This document shows, piece after piece, positions 33,782 to 41,925 of a stretch of DNA of 50,783 nucleotides. Position 1 is the stretch's first letter; each line of letters begins with the position of its first letter. The notes beneath the pieces were generated by a model, which made no database searches, was not told the origin of the DNA, and was given only the letters and a program-made list of their open reading frames with translations. Source of the DNA: an uncultured Lachnospiraceae bacterium (GTDB taxonomy: Bacteria; Bacillota; Clostridia; Lachnospirales; Lachnospiraceae); assembly GCA_902796425.1 (NCBI GenBank), contig CADBPC010000092.1, positions 1-50,783 on the forward strand, in the 5' to 3' direction. The position numbers were made by a program, and so were the translations under genes.

Positions 33782-35422
33782 ATGCCCATCACAGAGTATC
33801 TTGAAAGAAACCGGAAATTGTTTGGCGATGAAGTGGCCCTGGTCGAGGTAAACCCCGAGCAGAAGGAGCCGCCGCGCGTAACCTGGAAGGAGTATTCCTT
33901 GATCCAGCCTACGCAGAGCCAGTCCTACCGCAGGGAAATCACCTGGCGCGTATTTGACGAGAAGGCGAACCGCTTTGCGAACCTTCTTCTCTCTCGCGGC
34001 GTGGGGAAGGGCAAGAAGGTTGCCATCCTGATGATGAACTGCCTGGAATGGCTGCCCATTTATTTTGGAATCCTTAAGACCGGCGCCGTGGCGGTTCCGT
34101 TTAATTTCCGCTACGCGTCCGATGAAATCCTTTACTGCGCAGATCTTGCCCAGGTCGATGTCATGGTGTTCGGGCCGGAGTTCATCGGCCGTATCGAGGC
34201 GATTGAGGACAAGCTCAGCAGTCACAGGCTCCTGATCTATGTCGGCGGAGAGAACTGCCCGACGTTCGCGGAGAGCTACCGCGACCTGGTCGCCGACTGC
34301 TCCAGCGCGTCGCCCCATATCGAAATCAGCGACGATGAAGACGGCGCCATCTATTTCAGCTCGGGCACGACCGGCTTCCCGAAGGCGATCCTTCACAAGC
34401 ACAGAAGCCTGATGCACGCGGCGACAGTGGAACAGAAGCACCATTCCACCTCCAGGGACGACTGTTTCCTCTGCATCCCCCCGCTGTACCACACCGGGGC
34501 GAAGATGCACTGGTTCGGAAGCCTTGTATCCGGCTCGAAGGCAGTTCTTCTGCGCGGAACAAAGCCGGAATACATCTTCGAGACGGTATCCAGAGAGCAC
34601 TGCACGATTGTCTGGCTCCTCGTGCCGTGGGCGCAGGATATCCTGGACGCGCTCGATTCGGGGGCTCTTAAAATCAGCGATTACAAGCTCGATCAGTGGA
34701 GACTGATGCACATCGGCGCGCAGCCGGTGCCGCCTTCCATGATCAGGCACTGGCTCGAGTATTTCCCGAACCATCAGTACGATACAAACTACGGACTTTC
34801 CGAATCCATCGGCCCCGGCTGCGTGCATCTGGGCGTTGAGAATGTCCACAAGGTCGGCGCGATCGGCGTTCCCGGCTACGGCTGGGAGACGAAGATCGTC
34901 GATGAAGCGGGAGAGCCTGTCAGACAGGGAGAGGCAGGAGAACTCTGCGTTAAAGGCGCAGGCGTCATGACCTGCTACTACCGCAACCCGGAGGCGACCG
35001 CCGAGGTCATGATGCCGGACGGATGGCTTCGCACAGGGGATGTCGCGATGCAGGATGAGGACGGCTTTATTTTCCTGGTCGACCGCAAAAAGGACGTCAT
35101 CGTATCGGGCGGCGAGAACCTGTATCCCGTACAGATCGAGGATTTCCTGAGAACCAACGATAAGATCCACGATGTCGCGGTCATCGGACTCCCGGACCAG
35201 AGGCTCGGCGAAATCGCCGGCGCAGTCATTTCCTTAAAAGAAGGCATGGAGGCAACGGAGGAAGAAATCAGGGAATTCTGCAAGGGACTTCCGAGATACA
35301 AGAGACCGCAGAAAATCATTTTTGCGGATGTCCCGAGAAACGCGACGGGAAAGATCGAGAAACCGAAGCTTCGCAGGATGTACGGCGAGGAATACCTTGT
35401 CGCATATGAAAATAGGAAGTAA
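33782..35422 (+). CDS. AMP-forming acyl-CoA synthetase / ligase
   Basis: 546-aa ANL-superfamily enzyme: activates a carboxylic acid with ATP to the acyl-AMP, then makes the CoA thioester. Motifs in order are the P-loop YFSSGTTGFPKAILHKH, NYGLSESIGPG, GWLRTGDVAMQDEDG, DRKKDVIVSGGENLYP and the C-terminal catalytic lysine region PRNATGKIEKPKL. Full length. The acid is unknown; neighbours (symporter upstream, IorAB downstream) suggest an imported or amino-acid-derived acid. Ribosome site AAAGGGAGCAG before the ATG. Confidence 0.92.
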   Translation: MPITEYLERNRKLFGDEVALVEVNPEQKEPPRVTWKEYSLIQPTQSQSYRREITWRVFDEKANRFANLLLSRGVGKGKKVAILMMNCLEWLPIYFGILKTGAVAVPFNFRYASDEILYCADLAQVDVMVFGPEFIGRIEAIEDKLSSHRLLIYVGGENCPTFAESYRDLVADCSSASPHIEISDDEDGAIYFSSGTTGFPKAILHKHRSLMHAATVEQKHHSTSRDDCFLCIPPLYHTGAKMHWFGSLVSGSKAVLLRGTKPEYIFETVSREHCTIVWLLVPWAQDILDALDSGALKISDYKLDQWRLMHIGAQPVPPSMIRHWLEYFPNHQYDTNYGLSESIGPGCVHLGVENVHKVGAIGVPGYGWETKIVDEAGEPVRQGEAGELCVKGAGVMTCYYRNPEATAEVMMPDGWLRTGDVAMQDEDGFIFLVDRKKDVIVSGGENLYPVQIEDFLRTNDKIHDVAVIGLPDQRLGEIAGAVISLKEGMEATEEEIREFCKGLPRYKRPQKIIFADVPRNATGKIEKPKLRRMYGEEYLVAYENRK

Positions 35423-35429
35423 TATAGAT

Positions 35430-35455
35430 AACAGGTCGGTTTCCGGCCTGTTTTC
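35430..35455 (+). terminator. Attenuator-like hairpin between the CoA ligase gene and iorA
   Basis: AACAGGTCGG (35430-35439) pairs with CCGGCCTGTT (35443-35452; one G-T pair), followed by TTCC. Flanking TATAG (35424) and CTATA (35456) extend the stem to the edge of the iorA ribosome site. With such a short T-run it may only reduce read-through. Confidence 0.55.
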
Positions 35456-35476
35456 CTATATAGGAGGGGATACGAA

Positions 35477-37231
35477 TTGAAAGAACTGATGTTAGGCAAC
35501 AAGGCGGTAGCCCGCGGCCTGTATGAGGCGGGATGCGCTGTGGTTTCCAGTTATCCGGGGACGCCCAGCACGGAGATCACGGAGGAAGCCGTAAAATACG
35601 ATGAAATCTACTGTGAGTGGGCGCCGAACGAAAAGGTTGCCCTTGAGGTCGCCTTCGGGGCGAGCCTTGCGGGCAAAAGAGCCTCCTGCGCGATGAAGCA
35701 TGTTGGCCTGAACGTCGCCGCGGATCCGCTGTTTTCCATATCTTATATCGGCGTGGACACGGGACTTGTCATCTGCGTCGCGGATGACCCCGGCATGCAC
35801 TCCTCCCAGAACGAGCAGGATTCAAGGCACTATGCCGTCGCGGCAAAGCTCCCCATGCTCGAGCCCGCCGACTCGGCCGAGGCGCTTGCCTTCACAAAGA
35901 CGGCATTCGACCTTTCGGAGCAGTACCACACACCGGTATTCATGCGCATGGTGATGAGAATCTGCCATTCCCAGAGCATCGTGGAGACCGCCCCCCGCGT
36001 TGAGCGCGAGGTGCGCGAATACGTCAAGGACCAGAGCCGCGTCATGCTGCCCGCGCAGGCCAAAAAGGCGCATGTCCGCGTGGAGCAGAGAACGCTTGAC
36101 CTCACTGCCTTTGCGGAAACATCAGAGCTTAACCGGATCGAAGACGGCGAGGATCGCAGCGTCGGCTTTATCACCTCCGGAACAAGCTATCAGTATGTCA
36201 AGGAAGTCTTCGGGGACCGGCATCCGGTCTTAAAGCTCGGCATGGTAAATCCGATGCCGGTGCAGAAGATCCTGGATTTTGCAAAGAGCGTAGACAAGGT
36301 CGTTGTCGTGGAAGAACTCGATCCCATTATCGAGAATCACTGCCGCGTCATCGGCGTCACCAATATTGAAGGAAAATCCATTTTCCCCATGGTTGATGAA
36401 TTCTCACAGGAGACTGTTGCGAAGTGCATGAACCTGGAGGGGAAACCGTTCGAAGCGCTCGAGGACGCCATTCCTCCGAGGCCGCCCGTCATGTGCGCCG
36501 GCTGCCCTCACCGCGGCCTGTTCTACACGCTCAAGAAGAACAAGTGCAATGTGTACGGCGATATCGGCTGCTATACCCTCGGCTCCTTTGCGCCTCTTAA
36601 CGCGATGGACCTCAATGTCTGCATGGGCGCGTCCCTTTCCGGCATGCACGGCTTCAACAAGGCGAGAGGACATGAGTACGAGCACAAAATGGTCGGCGTG
36701 ATCGGTGATTCCACCTTCATGCACTCCGGAATGACAGGCCTTGCGGATATTGTCTATAACAACAGCGCGTCCACAACGATCATTCTCGACAATTCCATCA
36801 CGGGCATGACAGGTCACCAGCAGAATCCTACCACGGGCTACAACATCAAGGGCGATCCCGCGGCAAAGGTTGACCTGGAGGCGCTGTGCAAAGCGATGGG
36901 AATAAGGCGCGTCCGTGTATGCGACCCTTATGACCTGGCGGATACCGACAGGGCAGTGAAGGAAGAGCTGGCGGCGGATGAGCCCTCTGTCATCATCAGC
37001 AGACGTCCCTGCGCACTGCTGAAGGGAGTAAAACATAACCCTCCGCTGAAGGTGGATACCGACAAGTGCGTCGGCTGCAGGAGCTGCATGCAGATCGGGT
37101 GCCCCGCCATTGCGATTGATAAGGCTGACGGGAAGGCACGGATTGACGCCACGCTCTGCGTGGGGTGCGGTGTCTGCACACAGATGTGCCATTTCGGGGC
37201 GCTTACGGGAAGTGCCTCCGGCCAGGCCTGA
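35477..37231 (+). CDS. iorA: Indolepyruvate ferredoxin oxidoreductase, alpha subunit
   Basis: 584 aa. Oxidatively decarboxylates aryl-pyruvates (from Trp, Phe, Tyr transamination) to aryl-acetyl-CoA with reduction of ferredoxin. The N-terminal pyruvate-binding half starts GNKAVARGLYEAGCAVVSSY. The thiamin-diphosphate half has GDIGCYTLG and GVIGDSTFMHSGMTG ... ILDNSITGMTGHQQ. Two 4Fe-4S clusters sit at the C-terminus (CVGCRSCMQIGCP, CVGCGVCTQMCHFG; about 530-575). The start is a TTG, convincingly set by AGGAGGGG seven bases upstream. iorB follows after 21 nt. Confidence 0.95.
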   Translation: MKELMLGNKAVARGLYEAGCAVVSSYPGTPSTEITEEAVKYDEIYCEWAPNEKVALEVAFGASLAGKRASCAMKHVGLNVAADPLFSISYIGVDTGLVICVADDPGMHSSQNEQDSRHYAVAAKLPMLEPADSAEALAFTKTAFDLSEQYHTPVFMRMVMRICHSQSIVETAPRVEREVREYVKDQSRVMLPAQAKKAHVRVEQRTLDLTAFAETSELNRIEDGEDRSVGFITSGTSYQYVKEVFGDRHPVLKLGMVNPMPVQKILDFAKSVDKVVVVEELDPIIENHCRVIGVTNIEGKSIFPMVDEFSQETVAKCMNLEGKPFEALEDAIPPRPPVMCAGCPHRGLFYTLKKNKCNVYGDIGCYTLGSFAPLNAMDLNVCMGASLSGMHGFNKARGHEYEHKMVGVIGDSTFMHSGMTGLADIVYNNSASTTIILDNSITGMTGHQQNPTTGYNIKGDPAAKVDLEALCKAMGIRRVRVCDPYDLADTDRAVKEELAADEPSVIISRRPCALLKGVKHNPPLKVDTDKCVGCRSCMQIGCPAIAIDKADGKARIDATLCVGCGVCTQMCHFGALTGSASGQA

Positions 37232-37252
37232 GTTACCAGGGGGTGGAATCAG

Positions 37253-37831
37253 ATGGAGACTAAGAATATTATGATCGTCGGCGTCGGCGGACAGGGATCG
37301 CTCCTTGCGAGTAAGCTCCTTGGACAGCTCCTTTTAAGCAGGGGGTATGACGTCAAGGTTTCGGAAGTGCACGGCATGAGCCAGAGAGGCGGCTCCGTCG
37401 TCACCTATGTCCGCTACGGGGACAAGGTTTATTCGCCGATTATTTCAAAGGGCGAAGCGGATTACATCGTATCGTTCGAGCTTCTGGAGGCCGCAAGATG
37501 GCTTCCCTGGCTGAAAGAGGGCGGCGTCATCGTGACGAATACGCAGAAGATGGATCCCATGCCCGTCATCACGGGAGCGGCACAGTATCCGGAGAATCTC
37601 GTGGAAAAAATGAAGGAAAAGGGCGCCACTGTCTATGCGCTTGACTGCCTCACGCTCGCAGAGCAGGCGGGGTCCTCCCGCGCGGTCAATATCGTCCTCA
37701 TGGGACGGCTGTCCGCACTGTTCGACGCGTCCGTGGAGGAATGGATGCAGGCCCTGGAAGCCTGCGTACCCGCAAAGTTCCTTGAACTCAACAAGAAGGC
37801 CTTTGAGCTGGGACGCGGCGCAGAAGCATAA
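37253..37831 (+). CDS. iorB: Indolepyruvate ferredoxin oxidoreductase, beta subunit
   Basis: 192 aa, the gamma-type (small) subunit of the 2-oxoacid:ferredoxin oxidoreductase fold. The N-terminus IMIVGVGGQGSLLASKLLG and the SEVHGMSQRGGSVVTYVR segment, which contributes to CoA/active-site contacts, are characteristic. Works as a complex with IorA. Start ATG behind AGGGGGTGG. Usual length, no irregularity. Confidence 0.95.
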   Translation: METKNIMIVGVGGQGSLLASKLLGQLLLSRGYDVKVSEVHGMSQRGGSVVTYVRYGDKVYSPIISKGEADYIVSFELLEAARWLPWLKEGGVIVTNTQKMDPMPVITGAAQYPENLVEKMKEKGATVYALDCLTLAEQAGSSRAVNIVLMGRLSALFDASVEEWMQALEACVPAKFLELNKKAFELGRGAEA

Positions 37832-37895
37832 GACCGGCGGGCGGGCGCTCACTGGCACAGCAGGCGGCTTATAAGTATTTGTATTGGGGGAAAAC

Positions 37896-38801
37896 ATGAA
37901 AGCTGATAATTATGTATTTACCGGCAAAGGGAAGGTAAAGCTCCGCGAGCTGCCGACCGACAGCTCGAAGGACGGGGTCGAACGGGAGAAAATATTAGAG
38001 AAGTTCCAGAAAAACCTGGTGAAGCTGGACGAGCTCCAGAACTGCTTCTATGCGGACGGAAAGGAAGGAATCATCGTTGTCCTGCAGGCGCTTGACGCAG
38101 CAGGAAAGGATTCCCTGATCCGCCGCGCGCTAGCGGGGGTCAATCCGCAGGGCGTAAAGGTCGCCTGCTTTAAAAAGCCGACGGAAGAGGAGCTTTCGCA
38201 CGACTACCTGTGGAGAGTGAACCAGGTCCTTCCGAGGCGCGGAGAGATCGCCATTTTCAACCGCAGCTACTATGAGGATATCATCACTGCCCATGTGCTG
38301 GGGCTCAAGGACACCTATGATATGGCGCCCCGCATCACCGGAAAGTCGGAGAAGAAATTCATCGAAAGAAGAATTGAGCAGGTCGTAAATTATGAGCGCT
38401 ACCTTTATGAGAACAGCTACCGCGTCGTAAAGGTCTTCCTCAACGTTTCCAAAGAGGAGCAGAAAAAGCGCTTCCTTGAGAGAATCGACAGACCGGACAA
38501 GAACTGGAAATTCAACGTGAACGACCTGGATACCAGGGAACAGTTCGATGAATATCTGGACTGCTTCGAGGAGGTCATCGCAAGGACCGCAACCAAGGAG
38601 AGCCCCTGGTACGCGATTCCCGCCGACGACAAGTGGTACACAAGATATCTGTTCACGGAAATCCTGATCGATACAATCCGCAGGACAAAGCCGGTCTATC
38701 CGGATCTTCCCGATGACCAGAAGGCAAGACTTGACGAATGCAAGGCAAGGCTTCTTGCCGAGTCCGGAGACGGTCAGGAATCATCCGAAGACGCCGGGTA
38801 A
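37896..38801 (+). CDS. PPK2-family polyphosphate kinase
   Basis: 301 aa. Transfers phosphate between polyphosphate and a nucleotide (NMP, NDP or NTP level depending on class). Walker A LDAAGKDS (66-73), FNRSYYED (Walker B region, Asn121-Arg123 area) and the lid with RRGEIAIFNRS and RIDRPDKNWKFN are typical. A single PPK2 domain is present, not the tandem class II form. Start at 37896 (MKADNY), with GGGGGA in front; an in-frame TTG four codons earlier is less likely. It may be read from the ior promoter, but its function is not clearly linked to those genes. Confidence 0.92.
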   Translation: MKADNYVFTGKGKVKLRELPTDSSKDGVEREKILEKFQKNLVKLDELQNCFYADGKEGIIVVLQALDAAGKDSLIRRALAGVNPQGVKVACFKKPTEEELSHDYLWRVNQVLPRRGEIAIFNRSYYEDIITAHVLGLKDTYDMAPRITGKSEKKFIERRIEQVVNYERYLYENSYRVVKVFLNVSKEEQKKRFLERIDRPDKNWKFNVNDLDTREQFDEYLDCFEEVIARTATKESPWYAIPADDKWYTRYLFTEILIDTIRRTKPVYPDLPDDQKARLDECKARLLAESGDGQESSEDAG

Positions 38802-38803
38802 AC

Positions 38804-40303
38804 ATGAATTTCCTTACGCCGCTGTTTTTTCTGTTTTTCATAATCACACTGGCAGCTTACAGGCTGATCGGACAACGATACAGATATGTTGTCCTTTTTG
38901 CCGCGAGCTGCTTTTTCTATGCGTGGGGGCAGCCAAAGCTCCTTCTCCTCCTTCTGCTGGTCACCGTCTGGACCTATGCAGGAGGTCTCCTGATTTCGCT
39001 TGTCGGCGGAAACGGAAAGGGGGATCTTCGGGGCAGCCGAAGGCTCTATACTGTTTTCTTTGCGGGAAATATACTCCTCCTGGCCGCCTTCAAATTCGCG
39101 AATCTCCGGTTTAACGCGATCATGCCGGTGGGCATGTCATTCTATGTGTTCCAGTCCTCGACCTATCTTACGGACGTCTACAGAAAGGGCATGGCGCCGG
39201 AGAAGAATTTCATCCGCTACGGCGCGTTTGTGACCTTCTTCCCGACGCTCCTTTCGGGACCGATCCAGAAGTCAAGAGAATTCCTTCCGATGCTGCGAAG
39301 AGACGCGGACGCGTCAGGCAGTGCCGGCGGTATGAAAGAGACCGTTTCAGGCGGCAGGGCGGGAGATAACCTGGCGATCAGGGGCCTTGCCCTGTTTCTC
39401 TGGGGGATGTTTGTAAAGCTCTTTGTCGCAAACCGCCTTTCCGGCGCAGCGGATTATATTTTCAACTATATCCCGTACTATACCGGAATCTATTACCTTG
39501 CTGCCGCGGTGTGCTTTGCCCTTCAGCTGTACTCGGACTTTGCCGCCTACTCTGACATGGCCGCGGGGTGCGCTGCGATGCTGGGCTTTCCGCTTCGGCG
39601 CAATTTTGACAATCCGTTTATGTCCGTTACGCTGGCTGAGCTCTGGAACCGGTGGCATGTCAGCCTGAACGAGTGGTTTATCGAGAACATATATATCCCT
39701 CTCGGCGGCAGCAGGAAGGGGAAGGCGCGCAAATACCTGAATGAGATGATCGTCTTTTTCTGCAGCGGACTCTGGCACGGCCAGGGACTGCACTTTGCGC
39801 TCTGGGGCGTGTACAACGGCGCCCTGATGATCCTGGGGCAGATCACAGCAGGCCTTCGGAAAAGACTGTGGGATTTCCTGCATATCCGGACTGACGCGGC
39901 GCCCATCCTGTGGCTTCGAAGACTGATCGTATTCCTCCTGTTTTCCATGACGTTTATCTTCTTCCGCGCGGATACCGTCGCGGGAGGTATTCAGATGACA
40001 AAGGGCATCCTGCAGATAAGGCCGGGGGACCTCGTCGGCTTTTATCCGCAGCAGATGTTCGGAAAATCCAACGCGCAGTTTATCGCCGCGGGACTTCTGA
40101 CCCTCCTGTTCCTTGCGGTCCAGTATTTAAGAAGTAAGGAAGCAGCCGCCGCAAGACCGGACCTTCCGCAGGGCGGGTACTTCTTTGCCCTGCCAGAGAA
40201 AGTCCAGCGCGTGCTCCTTGCCGCAGTCCTGGCAGCGTGCATCTTCGCACTGTGCAAGGAAACCGCCGTCCTGAATACAAAATTCGTGTACTACAATTTT
40301 TGA
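38804..40303 (+). CDS. MBOAT-family O-acyltransferase (AlgI/DltB-like)
   Basis: 499-aa multi-pass membrane protein. The MBOAT hallmark is ELWNRWHVSLNEWF followed by FCSGLWHGQGLHFALWG (about 319-335), where the histidines include the catalytic one. AlgI/DltB-type enzymes move acyl groups across the membrane for transfer onto exported polymers. The next gene encodes an SGNH-type partner, the usual arrangement for polysaccharide O-acetylation. No dltA or dltC is present, so D-alanylation of teichoic acid is unlikely. Start at 38804, three bases after the PPK2 stop; a longer in-frame reading lies inside the PPK2 gene. Confidence 0.9.
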   Translation: MNFLTPLFFLFFIITLAAYRLIGQRYRYVVLFAASCFFYAWGQPKLLLLLLLVTVWTYAGGLLISLVGGNGKGDLRGSRRLYTVFFAGNILLLAAFKFANLRFNAIMPVGMSFYVFQSSTYLTDVYRKGMAPEKNFIRYGAFVTFFPTLLSGPIQKSREFLPMLRRDADASGSAGGMKETVSGGRAGDNLAIRGLALFLWGMFVKLFVANRLSGAADYIFNYIPYYTGIYYLAAAVCFALQLYSDFAAYSDMAAGCAAMLGFPLRRNFDNPFMSVTLAELWNRWHVSLNEWFIENIYIPLGGSRKGKARKYLNEMIVFFCSGLWHGQGLHFALWGVYNGALMILGQITAGLRKRLWDFLHIRTDAAPILWLRRLIVFLLFSMTFIFFRADTVAGGIQMTKGILQIRPGDLVGFYPQQMFGKSNAQFIAAGLLTLLFLAVQYLRSKEAAAARPDLPQGGYFFALPEKVQRVLLAAVLAACIFALCKETAVLNTKFVYYNF

Positions 40304-40322
40304 TGGACATAGTTAACACCGA

Positions 40323-41264
40323 ATGAAAAGCTTTGTGAAATATACTGTCAGGGTCATCCTCATGGCTCTGGCGGCAGTATGTATATTGTTTATTCTTATC
40401 GTTACTGCAGGCGGGGGAGCTTTCAGCCACACTTACCAGAGCGTGATCCAGGATAAATATGACTTCTTAAGAAGAACGGAAAGTCCCCGGATTATCATCG
40501 TCGGGGGAAGCAGTGCCGCCTACGGTATTGATGAGAGACTCCTTGAACAGGAGACGGGAAAGACGGTTGTCAATCTGGGGCTATACGGCGGCCTGGGAAA
40601 CCTTTTCCAGACGCAGCTCCTGAAGGGAAATATCGGAAGCGGCGACATCATCGTTCTCGCATATGAGTACAACTGGATTGACAGCGACTCCTTCGAGGCG
40701 CTGATCAGTGACATGGTCATGTCCGGAATTGACGGCAGGATCGATATGTATCGTTACATTCCCCTTCGCAACTGGCCTCAGGTGATCGGTTACCTTCCGG
40801 ACTATCTTATCAAAAAAATCCAATACAGAAAGGAACCGGGAGAGGACGTGCATCACACCCTGTTTGACGCAGAGGGGAGACTGACGCAGAAGAGGGACGA
40901 ATGGATCGCAGGAGACTATTTTTCGAATGAGGCCGTACAGAATCCTGTGGACCTTTCAGATAAAGAAATCAGCAAAGAGAGCGCGGATTACCTTCGCAGA
41001 CTCGCGGCGTACGCGGACAGGGAAGGAGCACTCATCTGCATGGCAGCGCCGCCCCTGCTGGACCTCGCTGCAGAGAGCGATGCCGCGAGCTTCGATGCGT
41101 TCGCTCAAAGAGCGCAGGAGACGACCGGAATCCCCTACATCAGCACGCCCTCCGAATACATCTATCCCATAGACCTTATGTACGATACCGTCTACCACTG
41201 CAATGACAGAGGGGCAAAACAGCGCACGCTGCAGCTTGCCGAGGACCTGAAGAAGCTGGATTAA
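40323..41264 (+). CDS. SGNH/DltD-like membrane-anchored esterase or acyltransferase
   Basis: 313 aa. An N-terminal membrane anchor (ILMALAAVCILFILIVTAGG) puts the rest outside. The SGNH-like nucleophile region is IIIVGGSSAAYGID (Ser63 or Ser64) and the C-terminal Asp/His pair is DTVYHCND (Asp288, His292). Paired with the MBOAT protein 20 nt upstream, it would transfer acetyl groups onto a surface glycan, as AlgX/AlgJ or PatB-like partners do. Specific acceptor unknown. The stop codon directly enters a 15-bp tandem repeat and palindromic copy B. Confidence 0.82.
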   Translation: MKSFVKYTVRVILMALAAVCILFILIVTAGGGAFSHTYQSVIQDKYDFLRRTESPRIIIVGGSSAAYGIDERLLEQETGKTVVNLGLYGGLGNLFQTQLLKGNIGSGDIIVLAYEYNWIDSDSFEALISDMVMSGIDGRIDMYRYIPLRNWPQVIGYLPDYLIKKIQYRKEPGEDVHHTLFDAEGRLTQKRDEWIAGDYFSNEAVQNPVDLSDKEISKESADYLRRLAAYADREGALICMAAPPLLDLAAESDAASFDAFAQRAQETTGIPYISTPSEYIYPIDLMYDTVYHCNDRGAKQRTLQLAEDLKKLD

Positions 41265-41307
41265 ATGTCCCTGAGACAAATGTTCCTGAGACAAATGTCC
41301 CTGAGAC
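41263..41307. repeat. 15-bp tandem repeat, three units, leading into palindrome copy B
   Basis: AAATGTCCCTGAGAC begins at 41263, 41278 (one change) and 41293. The first unit overlaps the stop codon of the SGNH gene, and the third supplies the outer arm (CCCTGA) of palindromic copy B. Confidence 0.85.
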
Positions 41308-41523
41308 ACAGGGGATGCGCGCTCACGGGGGCTCCTCGTCAGCGCTGCGCCGCTTATTTGCCGCCGGCTCCGGAAAACTTGCTCACTTTGCCCTGATGTC
41401 TGTCTGATACACTAGGTTCCGGGCAAAGTGAGCTTCGGACAATTCCTCCGCCAGCGGCGCTATGCTCGCGCTTTCCTCGTCGCCGGCCCGAATGATTCGC
41501 GCTGCATTCCCCTGTGCTTCAGG
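41299..41523 (+). repeat. Palindromic element, copy B
   Basis: About 225 bp in the same orientation as copy A. Outer arm CCCTGA (41299-41304) pairs with TCAGGG (41518-41523), and CACAGGGG (41307-41314) with CCCCTGTG (41509-41516). The inner stem GCTCACTTTGCCC pairs with GGGCAAAGTGAGC. Compared with copy A, inner and outer stems differ on both sides so that pairing is kept, while the loop sequence is unrelated. Long blocks are shared, e.g. GGGGATGCGCGCTCACGGG and CGCTATGCTCGCGCTTTCC. No gene. The 122 bp between copies B and C hold only a degenerate direct repeat of CACCTGC (51-bp period). Confidence 0.85.
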
Positions 41524-41645
41524 GAATACCTATATTGCTCTACTGGTCAGTTGCCACCTGCGTCTTATGTATACCTGCGGCTGGCTTTACATATGATATC
41601 AGAGGCACCTGCCATACATGCTGCGGCTGCTGGCGGACGTATATT

Positions 41646-41860
41646 GCCCGCGAATACAGATGCATGCAGAGCGAACATTTCGTATGTCGACGAAAGAGGC
41701 GCGAGCATAGCGGAGCCGGCAAAGGCCTGTTTGAACGCACTTTGCCAACAGCCCGCAGGGCGAAAACGCAAAGTGCGTGAGTTGCCGCCGCCGGCGACGT
41801 ATAGGCGGCGCAGCGCCTCCGAGGAGACAGCGTGTGAGCGCGCATGCACTGTACGCGGGC
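41646..41860 (-). repeat. Palindromic element, copy C (inverted relative to A and B)
   Basis: About 215 bp. GCCCGCG (41646-41652) pairs with CGCGGGC (41854-41860), and GCATGC near 41662 with GCATGC near 41841. The inner stem (minus strand) ACGCACTTTGC pairs with GCAAAGTGCGT. It is more diverged than A and B but keeps the block GCTATGCTCGCG and the same order of stems. It lies just upstream of the glycosyltransferase promoter. A short open frame across this stretch is a product of the GC-rich palindrome, not a gene. Confidence 0.8.
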
Positions 41861-41888
41861 ATAGATACTGCAACCGGCCGGTCTGTTT

Positions 41889-41917
41889 TTGGCGATGCCT
41901 GTGGTTCGTGTTATAAT
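41889..41917 (+). promoter_or_regulatory. Promoter of the glycan operon, apparently leaderless
   Basis: TTGGCG (41889-41894), 17-bp spacer, TATAAT (41912-41917). The start codon at 41926 is only 9 nt after the -10 box, so transcription would begin at or next to the ATG, and no ribosome site is visible. Confidence 0.7.
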
Positions 41918-41925
41918 TATGGATT

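Noticed and set aside
33674..35170. Long antisense frame over the acyl-CoA synthetase gene
   Set aside because: Shadow of a clear ANL-family gene. The translated product has no motif, and its supposed start is inside the plus-strand gene.
38804..41264. dlt operon for D-alanylation of teichoic acid
   Set aside because: DltB-like and DltD-like genes are present but dltA and dltC are missing, and the next genes concern glycan transfer and O-acetylation.
41428..41916. 162-codon open frame across palindromes B and C
   Set aside because: It is generated by the GC-rich palindromic elements, resembles no protein and has no ribosome site. Several frames on both strands are open here for the same reason.
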